Assembly (NCBI GenBank): GCA_008694505.1
Contig: VZDJ01000219.1
Span: 13,041,956-13,105,955 of the forward strand
DNA: 64,000 nucleotides
Source: Cyanoderma ruficeps
Lineage: Eukaryota; Chordata; Aves; Passeriformes; Timaliidae
Direction of reading: 5' to 3'
In this document: positions 40,601 through 49,000 of the stretch, one piece after another
Layout of the letters: every line of letters starts with the position of its first letter
How positions within the stretch are numbered: the stretch's first letter is position 1
The notes under the pieces: generated by a model
Seen by the model: only the letters and a program-made list of their open reading frames with translations
Database searches by the model: none
What the model was told of the DNA's origin: nothing
Translations under genes and position numbers: made by a program

Positions 40601-42751
40601 TGTCTCTTTACATCATGAGACCCACTGCACAGTTTGTATCTTTCAAATTGTATTTAAGTAGGTCACCCCTGTTCTTGCAGCATGGCAAGAAATACTGCAA
40701 TCACGTTGAGAATTTTACTTTTGCCCTCATTTGAAGAGCTGGAAAAACAACCCTGGAAATGTAAAAGAACTCTTGGGTCTTTTAATTCACCCTAAAGGAG
40801 TTTACAAAAGGCGCACACACACACATAAAAGCTGGGTTGAACTGGTGGTCAGATGAAAAGGAGGGGACTTCTGGTTTAATTCCTACTGCAAATTAGGTTC
40901 AACATTATACAGTTCTTTTCAAATTCATAACAAATCAGCCCAGAAGGAGAGGCTGAGCTGCCAGACAACCTGCCTCCTGCCAGGAGAAGGCCACAGCAAA
41001 ATACAGGAGACCACCAACTGATCTCATCCACATCTATTTTTAGTGCTGATTTAATGGCCTCTAACCAAAAGTTGCTGCCATTCCTGAGGAGAGCAAACTG
41101 CACTGATTACCATCATTTGTCAAAAGCAAAGTTTCCCCCAAAAATGCTCCAAAAATTAGGTTGCACTGCAAGCCCACGTGATACTGTAAAACCAAATACA
41201 ATCACTCCATACTTTTTCTCTGATGTGGTACATTGCTGAATGCTTTAAAAGGCCTCAGATCTCTCATACTCCACCAGGCACTTTTTTTTTTTCCTTTTTC
41301 CTCTTTGTTGAAATACTTGTCAGTGAATCTCTTCATAGGCTATTTCTGTCTGTGTGTTAAGTATTAAGCTGAAGCAAAGTGGCCAATACAGATGGCTGGT
41401 GGGCAATAGATATTTATGACCATCACTGTTAAAAAAAAAAACAACAGCAAACCCATGAATCACAGCTTGGAGGATCACTCCCACTATGACATTTCGAGTT
41501 AGCCATATGGTTTTTTTCAGTTGCAAGCACAGAAATCCCACAACCAGGGCATTTTAATGCTCTTTGGGGAGGTTTTGTGTTGGTTTTGGGTTGTTTTTTT
41601 TTCTTACGGACACAACAGAGTGCGCTCACCTGAAAAGGAAAAATGTTGTCAGCTCTGTTCAAGCTGTCGTCCATCCAGGATTTGGGAGCGAAGGCCGAGC
41701 TGGGTCGTGCATACTTCTGCAGCTGGATATGATTACTCGCAAAATTCTTCTTTAAGGGCGAGATGGAGTTCAAGGGGGTGATGCCTCCGTTGAGCCCCCG
41801 GCGGTGGTCTCGGCCCTGGGACCCTCCCCAGCCGCCGTATCCGCCGCCGCCGGGGCTCCAGGAGGACGGGGTGGGCGACGGGCTTTGGTAGCTGCTCCAC
41901 GGAGAAGGTGGCTTGTTAAGATTGTTGGCCAGATGAGGCAACTGATTAAAAGCAGCATTTCTGTGTGTGAACGGAGGCGGGTGAGGACTCGCAGGAGACC
42001 TCCTCTGTTGCTGATGCTGATTGTGATGATGCTGGAAATGGGGGTGATGAGGGTGGTGCTGAGAGAGGGGTCCGATCTGGGGGGAAAAGCTACCACCAAA
42101 GCCAGGGCTGACGTGATGTGGGAAATTCTGAAACAGCAGAGCACCATTGTTAGCTGAGGCAGTAGGGACCCCTCCCTGGTGGAAAAAACTTGCATCTTCA
42201 TTGATTATTGTAGAAGAAGAAGGAGCAATAGCTGCAGACCAGTTACTAAAACCAGTCAGAGAAGATGCGGTGGATGTCAAGGGCTGTGTCGAAGTACCGA
42301 GCCCCGAAGCCTCTTGGTAATCAAATCCTGTTAAAACCGGCGATTCTATTCTTATTTTCTCCTTTCCATTGCCGTTCTCTGAAGAATTATCGCCCTGGTT
42401 CTCTTCAGTTTTAGCTTTCTCGGGTTCAGAGAGCATGCCTGCTTCCTGACTTTGACCAGGGGAAAGCTGCTGTTTTTCTAGGGACTCTTGCTTTTCCTGT
42501 TGCTGAGCTTTAGATTTTTCTGACCCCAGAATCTCATCCTGAATATTATGGGCAGCTGGAGCAGGAAAGAGCCAAGCTGACCCAGCACTACTGCCATTGG
42601 CAGCTGTGTTATTATTTATAAAAGCAGCAGGGCTGGGGGTTGCATTTTGATGATGGTGTGGAGGCTGCAGATGTGGATGAAATCTGACTGGAAAAGCTGA
42701 CTTATTTCCAGTGTTATTTTGCACTAACACTCCAAACCCGTAATCCCCCAT
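10457..42751 (-). CDS. CPEB4: CPEB4, cytoplasmic polyadenylation element-binding protein 4 (whole spliced gene)
   Basis: Sequence-specific RNA-binding protein of the CPEB2-4 subfamily. It binds U-rich cytoplasmic polyadenylation elements in mRNA 3' UTRs and controls poly(A) length and translation in the cytoplasm. Eight exons on the minus strand join in consistent phase: 42751-41630, 33810-33729, 17202-17029, 15973-15884, 15417-15299, 14471-14357, 14184-14003, 10684-10457. Every intron is GT-AG. The product is 703 residues: a low-complexity N-terminal region (1-401), RRM1 from the KVFVGGLP motif at about 447, RRM2 from KTIFVGG at about 554, and a ZZ-type Cys/His domain at 641-684. The length equals the family form that lacks both small alternative exons, less one residue. 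CPEB4 is preferred over CPEB2/CPEB3 because of the MGDYGFGVLVQ start and the QSSLFPMEDGFLDDG linker, as I remember those proteins. Confidence 0.98.
10685..14002 (-). other. CPEB4 last intron
   Basis: 3,318 bp, gtaagg...ccgcag. The 5' part is the tandem array described separately. In 10685-13230 I see no coding exon, CR1 copy or RNA gene; it is ordinary AT-rich intron sequence. Confidence 0.9.
13231..14003 (-). repeat. Tandem array derived from the RRM2 exon end and its splice donor
   Basis: Eight 'ggcactaaaa'-type subunits occur in about 770 bp at spacings of about 53 and 111-133 bp. Long units copy the last ~27 nt of the adjacent CPEB4 exon (CAGCACGGGGAGATTGATAA-like) plus its donor and intron start. 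On the minus strand four units read acceptor-like TTTTAG or GTAG, then a 37-nt block beginning TGCCTC, then GTAAGG/GTAAAG. The 37-nt blocks are 13821-13857, 13644-13680, 13520-13556 and 13409-13445. Shorter units keep only TGCCTCTGAG plus a CAGCACGGA-like piece. The copies differ from each other by several bases, so they are not recent assembly duplicates. The array begins directly at the true donor (14002). Splicing effect is unknown. Confidence 0.9.
14003..14184 (-). CDS. CPEB4: CPEB4 coding exon, RRM2 body
   Basis: 182 nt, residues 568-628: VELAMIMDRLYGGVCYAG through GRVAFSNQQSY (RNP1 of RRM2) to QLQHGEIDKR. Acceptor is gccgcag, donor is gtaagg at 14002-14001. The last ~27 nt of this exon and its donor are copied several times in the adjoining intron (see the array at 13231-14003). 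Read-through past the donor meets a stop at 13934. Confidence 0.97.
14357..14471 (-). CDS. CPEB4: CPEB4 coding exon, inter-RRM linker and RRM2 start
   Basis: 115 nt, residues 530-567 plus one base. VQIRPWNLSDSDFV is the short inter-RRM linker that fixes the two RRMs relative to each other in this family. KTIFVGGVPRPLRA begins RRM2. The acceptor is ccgtag and the donor is gtacac. Confidence 0.97.
14472..15298 (-). other. CPEB4 intron between the RRM1-end exon and the linker exon
   Basis: 827 bp, gtaggt...ccgtag. Nothing recognisable inside it. The next intron toward the 3' end (14185-14356) is only 172 bp. Confidence 0.9.
15299..15417 (-). CDS. CPEB4: CPEB4 coding exon, RRM1 RNP1 and end of RRM1
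   Basis: 119 nt, residues 490-529. GYAFLLFQDE is the RNP1 motif of RRM1, followed by QALIDACIEEDGKLYLCVSS and KDKP. Acceptor is ttggccag, donor is gtaggt, and the exon ends in phase 0. Confidence 0.97.
15418..15883 (-). other. CPEB4 intron inside RRM1
   Basis: 466 bp, gtaaat...ggccag. No repeats or further exons seen. Confidence 0.9.
15884..15973 (-). CDS. CPEB4: CPEB4 coding exon, RRM1
   Basis: 90 nt, residues 460-489: DEITASFRRFG, IVDWPHKAES and SYFPPK. This is the first helix and beta-2 region of RRM1. The acceptor is gttccag and the donor is gtaaat. The phase matches both neighbours (split Asp and Gly codons). Confidence 0.97.
15974..17028 (-). other. CPEB4 intron at the start of RRM1
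   Basis: 1,055 bp, gtacag...ttccag. No repeats or further exons seen. Confidence 0.9.
17029..17202 (-). CDS. CPEB4: CPEB4 coding exon (linker and start of RRM1)
   Basis: 174 nt, residues 402-459. Begins G-QSSLFPMEDGFLDDG and runs to KVFVGGLPPDIDE, which carries the RNP2-type beta strand of RRM1. The acceptor is ctcttcag at 17203-17204 and the donor is gtacag. In the family form that includes the 24-nt microexon, this exon is preceded by a GRRR stretch that creates a basic kinase-recognition site. In the model supported here the junction reads LK-GQSS and lacks that basic stretch. Confidence 0.97.
18836..18858. repeat. CA microsatellite
   Basis: Short (CA)n run ending acaaacaca, in the large CPEB4 intron. 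Confidence 0.8.
22835..23135 (+). mobile_element. CR1 LINE fragment in the CPEB4 large intron
   Basis: gggacaagggggaacggctt, attcttccctgtgagggtgg and ccaggctggacagggcttgg, ending tctgtgactctgtggttct. It is antisense to CPEB4. Confidence 0.9.
24565..24705 (+). mobile_element. CR1-like LINE fragment
   Basis: tgtccctgtgtcacctgctc, ggtgaccctgcctgggca and ccagaggtcccttccaagac, the 3' part of another CR1 subfamily. Confidence 0.65.
24841..24985 (-). mobile_element. CR1 LINE fragment
   Basis: cccagaatcatttaggttgg, aaaagccctccaaggccatt, and the antisense of the gtggcactcggtgctctggg segment. It sits beside an opposite-strand copy at 24565. Confidence 0.8.
26345..26740 (+). mobile_element. CR1 LINE fragment (longest copy here)
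   Basis: ggctgagggaagtgggattg, ttcagcctggagaaggga, gggacaatttccaagggat, ccctgtgagggtgatgaggc, then ggtccctcccagcccaaccc and a ttctgtgatg tail. About 400 bp of the CR1 3' region. Confidence 0.9.
27925..27964. other. Assembly gap (15 N) followed by a 25-A run
   Basis: N at 27925-27939, then A at 27940-27964. The flanks are A-rich, suggesting an unresolved homopolymer. The true missing length cannot be judged. Confidence 0.9.
28590..28745 (-). mobile_element. CR1 LINE fragment, more internal part
   Basis: Minus strand reads gaggagagactccaggagct, ggtcagtctggagaaggg, then ctataaaaatctccaggg, matching the CR1 segment upstream of the common 3' end. It is diverged. Confidence 0.65.
33729..33810 (-). 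CDS. CPEB4: CPEB4 coding exon 2: conserved pre-RRM linker
   Basis: 82 nt, residues 375-401 plus the first base of 402. It contains RTFDMHSLE and IDIMRAEND, a signature shared by CPEB2-4 in front of the RRM pair. Acceptor is tgcttgcag, donor is gtaaat after AAAG. It ends in phase 1, the phase expected for joining either the small alternative exons or the exon at 17202. Confidence 0.97.
33811..41629 (-). other. CPEB4 intron 1
   Basis: 7.8 kb, gtgagc...ttgcag, phase 0. No CR1 copy and no further exon was recognised. A short AG-rich run occurs near 39551-39570. It is otherwise AT-rich and unremarkable. Confidence 0.85.
41630..42751 (-). CDS. CPEB4: CPEB4 coding exon 1: N-terminal low-complexity region
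   Basis: Encodes residues 1-374. The ATG at 42751-42749 is preceded immediately by an in-frame TAA (42754-42752), so translation in this frame cannot begin further upstream. The start context is weak at -3 (T) but has G at +4. The region is the intrinsically disordered, phase-separation-prone half of the protein. Visible features are a His cluster (PHHHQN, about 31-36), a Gln/Lys/Glu stretch (82-100), an acidic/Asn segment (116-132), a His/Gln-rich tract (231-250), many Ser-Pro and Thr-Pro sites typical of proline-directed kinase targets (252-300), and a Gly/Trp patch (300-311). The exon ends in phase 0 at FPFQ, followed by donor gtgagc. Unspliced, the frame stays open for 66 more codons to a stop at 41429. 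Confidence 0.98.
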
Positions 42752-44200
42752 TTATTATATTTAGGGTTCGAATCCTTCCTGTAAGAACAAGTTGATGTTT
42801 AGTGTTTAGCTTGTCCTCTCGTGAGGCAAGATTAGCAAGTATCCTGGGTTTCGCTAGATATTCCAGTGTCTCCCTCCACGCTATTTATTTCAGATTTGGA
42901 TAAAGACGTTTGCTTTTTTGTTTGTTTGTTTTTGCAAAAGATAGATCTCTTCCACTATTTCAATGTGTCAATTTGTGTCCGTTTCCTTCCTTGGGCCAGG
43001 AGGAAGGGAAAAATAAATCTTTGGTTCACAAAATAAGAGGTTTCCTTTTTCTAAAGGAAATGCACAGCAATGAGAGAATAAGCTTCTGGGAAATAAGGAT
43101 AAAGAGATTCTAACTATCCTGTTTTTTTCTTCCTCAGCAGCCTTGACTCGCCCATAAATGAGTTAAGAGGGAAGAAAAAAAAAATACAATGACGTCTGGT
43201 CCCTCAACCCCTTGGCAGCAAAAAATAGATTTAAATCTGGAATAATTTAATACATCTCTATAATCTAATATATATTTGTGTCCTGTTCAAAAAGAGTCTT
43301 TGCTGTGGACAAGGGAAAAATTTACCTCAGGATCTCAGCATTCAGAAGGGTGAAATGGGGGAGTGAGTTGCAGAAGAGGCTTTATCCCGTGCTGCTGGGT
43401 TTAACCTATTATATTTAGCAATAATATACACCGTGTGTGTGCGTGTGTGGTTGTTTAAAGGGGTAAGATCTTATCTCAGGAAATCAGTATTCTCTGTGTG
43501 TTGGGTGGGGAGTGAGTTGTGCAGGAGAAGGGTGGATTCTTGATGCTGCTCCTTCTGGGCTGGGTTTCTGAGCTCGCCAGACTCGCTTCTTATTTATGAT
43601 CCAATATTTGCGTGTCCTTCATATGAGTCCTGGCTGTCCGAGGAGGAAGGTTTTCATCTCAGAAATCAGCGTTCACCGTTCGGGAAAGGGAAGGGAGGGG
43701 ACAGCGAGTTGTGCAGGAGGAAGGGGAAGGAGGTTTTTTTTCTCGCTCTCTCTGCTGCCGGGAGGGTGTTTTGTGGTGCGGGGCTCGCCTCCTTCCCCGG
43801 GAATCGCGGCTCCCGCAGCCCAGCGAGCCCCCGGAACGCGCTCCCTCCTCAGGCACTCGGCATCCAGCGGGGCCGGGCTGTGGGTGCCCCGCGCGTCCCC
43901 CGCCCTCGCTCGAGCCGGGCAAGGCAGGAGGGGTTTTACCTCAGCAGCGCAGCAGCCTCCGGCAGGGAGGAGAAGGCGCGGCCGGCCGGGCTCCTCTCTC
44001 CCCCATGGAAGGTGTTTAAGCGGCTCTCCCGGGTCGCCCGGCGGGGTCGGGGCAGGCTCTGTCTCGGGGCGCAGCGCTCGGGGGTCCGGCGGCGGCGGCT
44101 CGGGGCGCTCCCTGCCCTGCGGCGGCTCGGCTGGGCTGCGGCCGGGCCGTGCCCCTCATGTACCGGCCGCACCGGGGGGGGGGGATTTTCTCCGCGGGCT
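42752..44200 (-). other. Probable CPEB4 5' leader (limits approximate)
   Basis: Lies between the start codon and the CpG island. 42752-43720 is AT-rich and carries several minus-strand ATGs. An upstream frame of 87 codons (43922-43659) would be a uORF if transcription starts above 43922. No transcription start site can be fixed from sequence. In known CPEB4 genes the leader and first coding segment share one exon, which I assume here. Confidence 0.5.
43255..43725 (-). repeat. Degenerate three- to four-copy repeat in the leader region
   Basis: Three anchors share ctcag...atcag..ttc followed by gagtgagttg(tg)cagga: 43326-43371, 43474-43525 and 43658-43720. Spacing is about 150 and 180 bp. The segments before anchors 1 and 3 also match each other (atttgtgtcc / atttgcgtgtcc, then agtc and tg-ctgt). 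A weaker fourth copy may lie near 42970-43030. On the mRNA strand the motif reads CTGCACAACTC(A/G)CT and later TGATTTCTGAG. The copies are diverged, so the duplication is old. Confidence 0.55.
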
Positions 44201-44765
44201 CGATGCTGCGGGGAGCTGGAAGGACGAGCCGATCGACAGCTTTCGGTAGCCGGCGACGTGTCCCCGGCGCGCAGCCCCCGCTGCCGCCGCCTCGTTTCGC
44301 GTCTTTTTCCGTGTGTTTTTTCTGCCGCCTTCCCCGCCCCCCACCCCCCCGGCGGCCGCCGCAGCCGGTGCCTCGCTGGTCCCCGCGCGGCCGCTGCCCA
44401 GCCCGTGCCGCCCGGACCGAGCGGCCGCACCAAATGACAACCAGCTGGCGGGGGCCGCGCGGCGCTTCCGGGGCGGTGGCGGCCGCGCCCCCGACCCGCC
44501 CCCGGCACCGGCTCCGGCTCCGCCCGGCGCCGCGCCGCCATCTTTGGTGCGGGCAGGGACTCCCCGGCCGGGGCGGCCACCCCGGGGCTGGGCGCGCACC
44601 GCCCGCGGCGCCGCCGCCATCTTAGGTGTGGGCGGGAGGTCAGGCGGATGCCGGCGGCGCCGCCATCTTGGAGTGAGGAGCGCGGCGCCCGCCATGTTTG
44701 TGCAGGGCAGGGCGTCACCTGTCAGTGTCAGTGCCCGGTGTCACAGGCGGCGGCCGCGCTCGGCA
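43730..44765 (-). promoter_or_regulatory. CpG-island promoter of CPEB4
   Basis: About 1 kb of very GC- and CpG-rich sequence directly upstream of the leader, ending abruptly at a CR1 fragment (44768). It contains GC boxes (gggcgg-type), a run of 11 G at 44174-44184 and a cluster of YY1-type motifs. There is no obvious TATA box, consistent with a dispersed-start housekeeping-type promoter. The many long open frames here are a composition effect of GC-rich DNA. Whether it also fires divergently on the plus strand is unknown. Confidence 0.8.
44534..44700 (-). promoter_or_regulatory. Cluster of YY1-type motifs (AAGATGGCGGC)
   Basis: Plus-strand GCCGCCATCTT at 44534-44545, 44613-44623 and 44659-44670, plus a weaker gcccgccatgtttg at 44687-44700. 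All are in the same orientation, so each reads AAGATGGCGGC on the CPEB4 strand. YY1 commonly binds this motif near start sites of CpG-island promoters. Confidence 0.65.
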
Positions 44766-44767
44766 GC

Positions 44768-44965
44768 GACATTAAAGAGCTTTTCATTGCACCCCTGCCG
44801 TGGGCAGGGACACCTTTCACCATCCCAGGCTGCTCCAAGCCCCATCTAACCTGGCCTTGGACACCTCCAGAGATGGGGCAGCCACAGCTTCGCTGGGCAG
44901 CCTGTGCCAGGGCCTCAGCACCCTCACAGCAAAGAATTTCTTCCGTACGTGCAACCTAAGTAGTC
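44768..44965 (-). mobile_element. CR1 LINE fragment abutting the CPEB4 CpG island
   Basis: cattaaagagcttttcattg, ctgccgtgggcagggacacc, ggctgctccaagccccatct and agcaaagaatttcttcc. Its 3' end touches the GC-rich promoter sequence. Confidence 0.88.
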
Positions 44966-45428
44966 CAAGGGCAAGCATCAAAAAGTCTGTCTACTACAGA
45001 TCTGGTTTATGCGCTACTTCATTTTGGCGATGGATGCTGTTTTTTGAACACCGACAGATTACAATATGCAAATGAAAATATAATTCAAAATTAATTAAAA
45101 AATATTGTGACATTAAAATAACTACATGTAGGTACACCATTAGAAAAATCAAGTTTAAAAGGAAACATGCAGAGACATTTCCTCAAAAGTTTTCTCTTAG
45201 TAGAGGGCTGTCCTCTACTTGCTCCAAGACTCCTTCTTGGACACGTGACTGTAATTTGGATGATACTTTTACCAAACTAGGTATTTCCCAACAATTTTGT
45301 TAAATAAACAAAATGTTTTCTTCGCAATCACAGACACCTTGTTTCTATGTGTGAAAGTGGCCTTGTTTGCATATGGTGAAAACAACATTGTGAAAATGTA
45401 ATTCCTGGGTTATAATTCCCCCTTTCGT

Positions 45429-45617
45429 TTACTGTTTGAAATTTCTACGAGCCCATCTGATACTGGCCATTATTTTCCTCTGTGTTTCTCTAGTCGTGAT
45501 GTTGCCATCATCATACGGTTCAGGGTTAACAGGCACTTCTGTCCGGACGCCACAGACCTGGCTCCAGCAGCAGATTGCTGTTGCATGAATAGTTTGGGAA
45601 AGACTGAGTAGATGGCC
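45429..45617 (-). other. Unrecognised open frame, 62 codons, no own start chosen
   Basis: In minus frame it reads ICCWSQVCGVRTEVPV, then NPEPYDDGNITTRET, then KIMASIRWARRNFKQ and a stop at 45429-45431. A possible acceptor (actcag) lies near 45606. An overlapping plus-strand frame (45394-45588) is open for 64 codons and contains a hydrophobic stretch. Both cannot easily be coding. No family recognised. Confidence 0.15.
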
Positions 45618-45735
45618 TTAATTTAATTTCAGGCACACCCTTGCAGTGCATTAGGGTAGATGCAGATGGACTGGAGTGATATGAGCAGAATTGCTAAAAT
45701 CTGGCTTTTCCTGACAAACATCGTTTGCTGAAATC

Positions 45736-45906
45736 ATGGGAGGTTCCTCAATGGCCGGTGCTGGGATGGTTCAGCTGCCCAGCAGGATTCGTGGCTCTTT
45801 ACTCAACCTCTTTGAGAAAAAAGGCCTGACCAATATGCAAAGATTGCAGGCTTTAGTTACCAAGAAGAATAAATTACTGAAGAAAGTCAGGATTGTCTAT
45901 AAATAA
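45736..45906 (+). CDS. Unrecognised small open frame, 56 codons
   Basis: ATG at 45736, stop TAA at 45904. It reads MGGSSMAGAGMVQLPSRI and ends KKNKLLKKVRIVYK, a basic C terminus. The frame is open upstream to a TGA eight codons before the ATG. I do not recognise the protein, and no splice sites or promoter are evident. The next open frames to the left (45394-45588) and this one are on the same strand but in separate blocks. It could be chance or the remnant of a small exon. It does not overlap a CR1 copy. Confidence 0.15.
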   Translation: MGGSSMAGAGMVQLPSRIRGSLLNLFEKKGLTNMQRLQALVTKKNKLLKKVRIVYK

Positions 45907-45989
45907 GTGGATTTAACCACCTGTGAGGAAATTCTCGCTTCAGTGGCTGGATGACACAGAGTCTCAAAGAATACAAAGGACGACAGTGT

Positions 45990-46092
45990 CACAGAATCAC
46001 AGATGGTTTGTGTTGGAAGAGACCTTAAAGATCACCCAGTTCCAACCTCTGCCATGGCAGGGACACTTTCCACTAGTCCAGGTTGCTCTAGT
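45990..46092 (-). mobile_element. CR1 LINE fragment, short 3' end
   Basis: tcacagaatcacagatggtt, agaccttaaagatcaccca, ccatggcagggacactttcc and aggttgctc. Only about 100 bp remains. Confidence 0.85.
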
Positions 46093-49000
46093 TTTTTAAA
46101 TCACTCAAGCCATAAGCTCAAATCCCTGTAGAGTCAAATTAACCCCTTTAGCACACTGATTTTGCCGTGGCTTATGCCATGACCTAACTTTTGGATGAAA
46201 TTTGAAACAGAAGATTGAAATAATTAGAAAACCTTCACCACAAGAGTAAATATTCCAAGACTTTTGAAATGAGAAGGAAGAGGGAGAGTTCTCTCCGTAG
46301 CATTTGGTCACACACAGCAGTGAGATTCATCCCAGATTTGCTGCCACATCCACCAAATCAGTCCCTGCAGCTCAGTGCTGATGTATCCAACACTTTTCAC
46401 CTGAAAGAGGTTTCAGTCTGAATGACACTTGAAGTACTTTAAGTCATCACGGTACCTTTTGCTAATCACCATCAGCATCTAATGGATTCATTTCTGGAAG
46501 CACTTTAACTCTTCTGGGTTCCTTGGAGGAGAGGATTCCTCTGGCCACTCCAGCTGCCATCATTAGGCAGCTTTAGCTGACAACTGCCAGTGGCTCTGTG
46601 CTCTACCCAGGCTCCCCCCAGCATCAATCCCCAGGATCACAAACCCCTTAACAACCTCTTCACTGTGAGACTAAACTACAAGTGGGAACACATTGCTCTC
46701 CTCTGAGGATTAGATTTCTTAGCCTGCTTTTATTCTGCCAGTCTCACTGTGAATGTCACATAATAAGTGCTTGACCGTGACTCAGGTCACAGGAAAAGCT
46801 GAGCGTGGCTGAACTGGTGTAGAGAAATCCGTGTGCTTGCTTTTGCTCAGTTAGAAACAGCCCTGAGATCTGTGGTTTGCTCAGCCTTTCAGTGCCCCAC
46901 ATCCAGTTTAACACAGCAAAGGGGAACATCTTCAGTTTTGTCAGGTGTGCTCAAAAGGCTGTGTGCCTTGCGAGAGCTGGAATTTCTGATGATAATTTAG
47001 TAGGATAAGCTGACACATAAACTGAACCTGAAAGCAAGTGGGATCCCCGGGAAGTAGCTCTCCAGCTCAGTCACACGGCTCATCCTGGCAGAGCAGATGT
47101 GCCATTTGTGATACACTCCCAGTGTTATCAAATCAAGGTCCCATTGAGCAAAGAAGTGAAAGGACTTGCAGAGCTGAGAAGGAACTCCTTGTGAAAATGC
47201 CTTGCCAGCAACCCTCTCTTTTTTAAATCAAAGCCCTGCCAGCTCTCAGGCATCTGCTGGTTGCAGCTGTCACGGTGTCATCCGCAGGGAAAGGTGAGCC
47301 TTCGGTGACTCAACACCCGAACGTCAAACACTGACACTGCTCACGCTGCAGAAACATCAGATTGCTGCATCTATTTCACGCTGTTGGTGGGAAAACAGAG
47401 AATTCAAGTCTCATTTAAGTCATCTCCTGCCTTAGAAGAAAAGGAGCAGAAAGAGAATAACAGTCTCTTTTCTAGAGGGCAAAATTCTCAGCTGTTTCTT
47501 ATGTCTCAAAAACTGTAACTGATGTTTTCTTGAATGTCAAAAGACCTATTAGGATGTTCAGATCTCCAGTTTTATACTAAACATTGTTGCTCTATCTTGT
47601 CCACCCAACAGCATATTAACACAGTTTAGTAAATCAAATTTAAAGTCAAAATGAATGCTATACTTACAGCCCAGGGATTTTAGGAAGGGTGCAGTGGAAT
47701 ATATTAAAATTCAAAGGGATCATTTATGGGGTTGTTAGTCACTCAGATGTTCCTCCACATTCCTTTAGGTCTGGTGTATCATAGAAGACACAGGACTTGC
47801 TCACATTCAATGGTAATAAAAGCAGCCAACAGACCTGAAAAGCTGCATCAACATTTTATCCTAAACAATTGCTCCAGGAAGGCTGAGCTAAAAACCCCAG
47901 GCAAGCTGTCAGTAGCTAATATTAGCCTACACATACAGAAAATTTTTTAATTCCAGAGCAATTTCCAAAGACTGCAGAAAATGTTCTCTAGACTGCAGAG
48001 AAAACCCAACAGTTCGTTCTTTTTGTGCTGATGCAGCTGCAACTGCTGTTTGCGAGATCCTATCTCAGCTTGGCCATTGCAATATCAACGTGTGATTTTA
48101 TAAACCTTTTAACTCTTGTGTAAAGCACATTATACATGCTAATGGCTTCATTTGACTAAGCCGCCTTCGTCATTTTGCTGCAGCTGGGTGAAGGTACTAT
48201 ATATTGATATACCCTCATATGTTAAGCAACCCTTTAATGGAATACATTGCCTTGGAGTCTTTAGTCTTCATGAAAAAAAAATCCTTATCACTGCCCAGAG
48301 AACTATTTTGCGTGCAGTAATTATGTAATATTAATGAACATTATTACATACAACTATTTTCTAGCCCTATTCTTTGTATGGCATGTACTTTAGAATGACC
48401 TGACACTGCAAAAATGCCTCTAGCTTCCATGGCTCATGTAAAATACAATAAATACATAAATAATTGAGAAGAGGAAATAGGTAGTGTTGCAAAGGCTGTG
48501 GTGTTCTTACCACTGCACTTCAAAATCCGTCGATGTGACCTTTGCAAATGCACTTTTCTTCTTTCATTTAAAGGTAATGCTTCCTTGAGCTGGACCAAAA
48601 AAAAAAAATCCACACAGGCACAGAGTTTTAAATATAAAAACTCACTTTGTAATCTTATTTCTGAAATTGTGGAAGGAGAGATGCACCCAGGGGATGAGCC
48701 AGGACAGCGTGTCCAGGGACACCACCAGAGGCACCTGGAAAGCAATGGCCATCTGGTGAATTCCATGGGAAAGAAGCTGTTTATCCCATGGAGACTAAGC
48801 TGCTCAGTCTCTTGGGGTCTGGAAGTTTTTTTTTCCCCACTTCTCAAATAAATAACTGCTTATTTAATTCCTCTTAATAAAGGAGGAATGCGGGGCTGTG
48901 TCAGGGGCCGATTAGTCAGGGCTTGCAAAGTACGCCGGTGCTGAGTGTAATTTTTACTGCAACTCGGTGACACCTTCATTTCTCAAAGTAAGATTTCATA

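Noticed and set aside
43596..44849. Several long open frames on both strands upstream of CPEB4
   Set aside because: They lie in the CpG island, where high GC makes stops rare. Peptides are Arg/Pro/Gly/Ala-rich without domains, and frames on both strands overlap.
48434..48851. Open frames on both strands of more than 110 codons
   Set aside because: No recognisable domain, both strands open together, and no clear splice sites or promoter.
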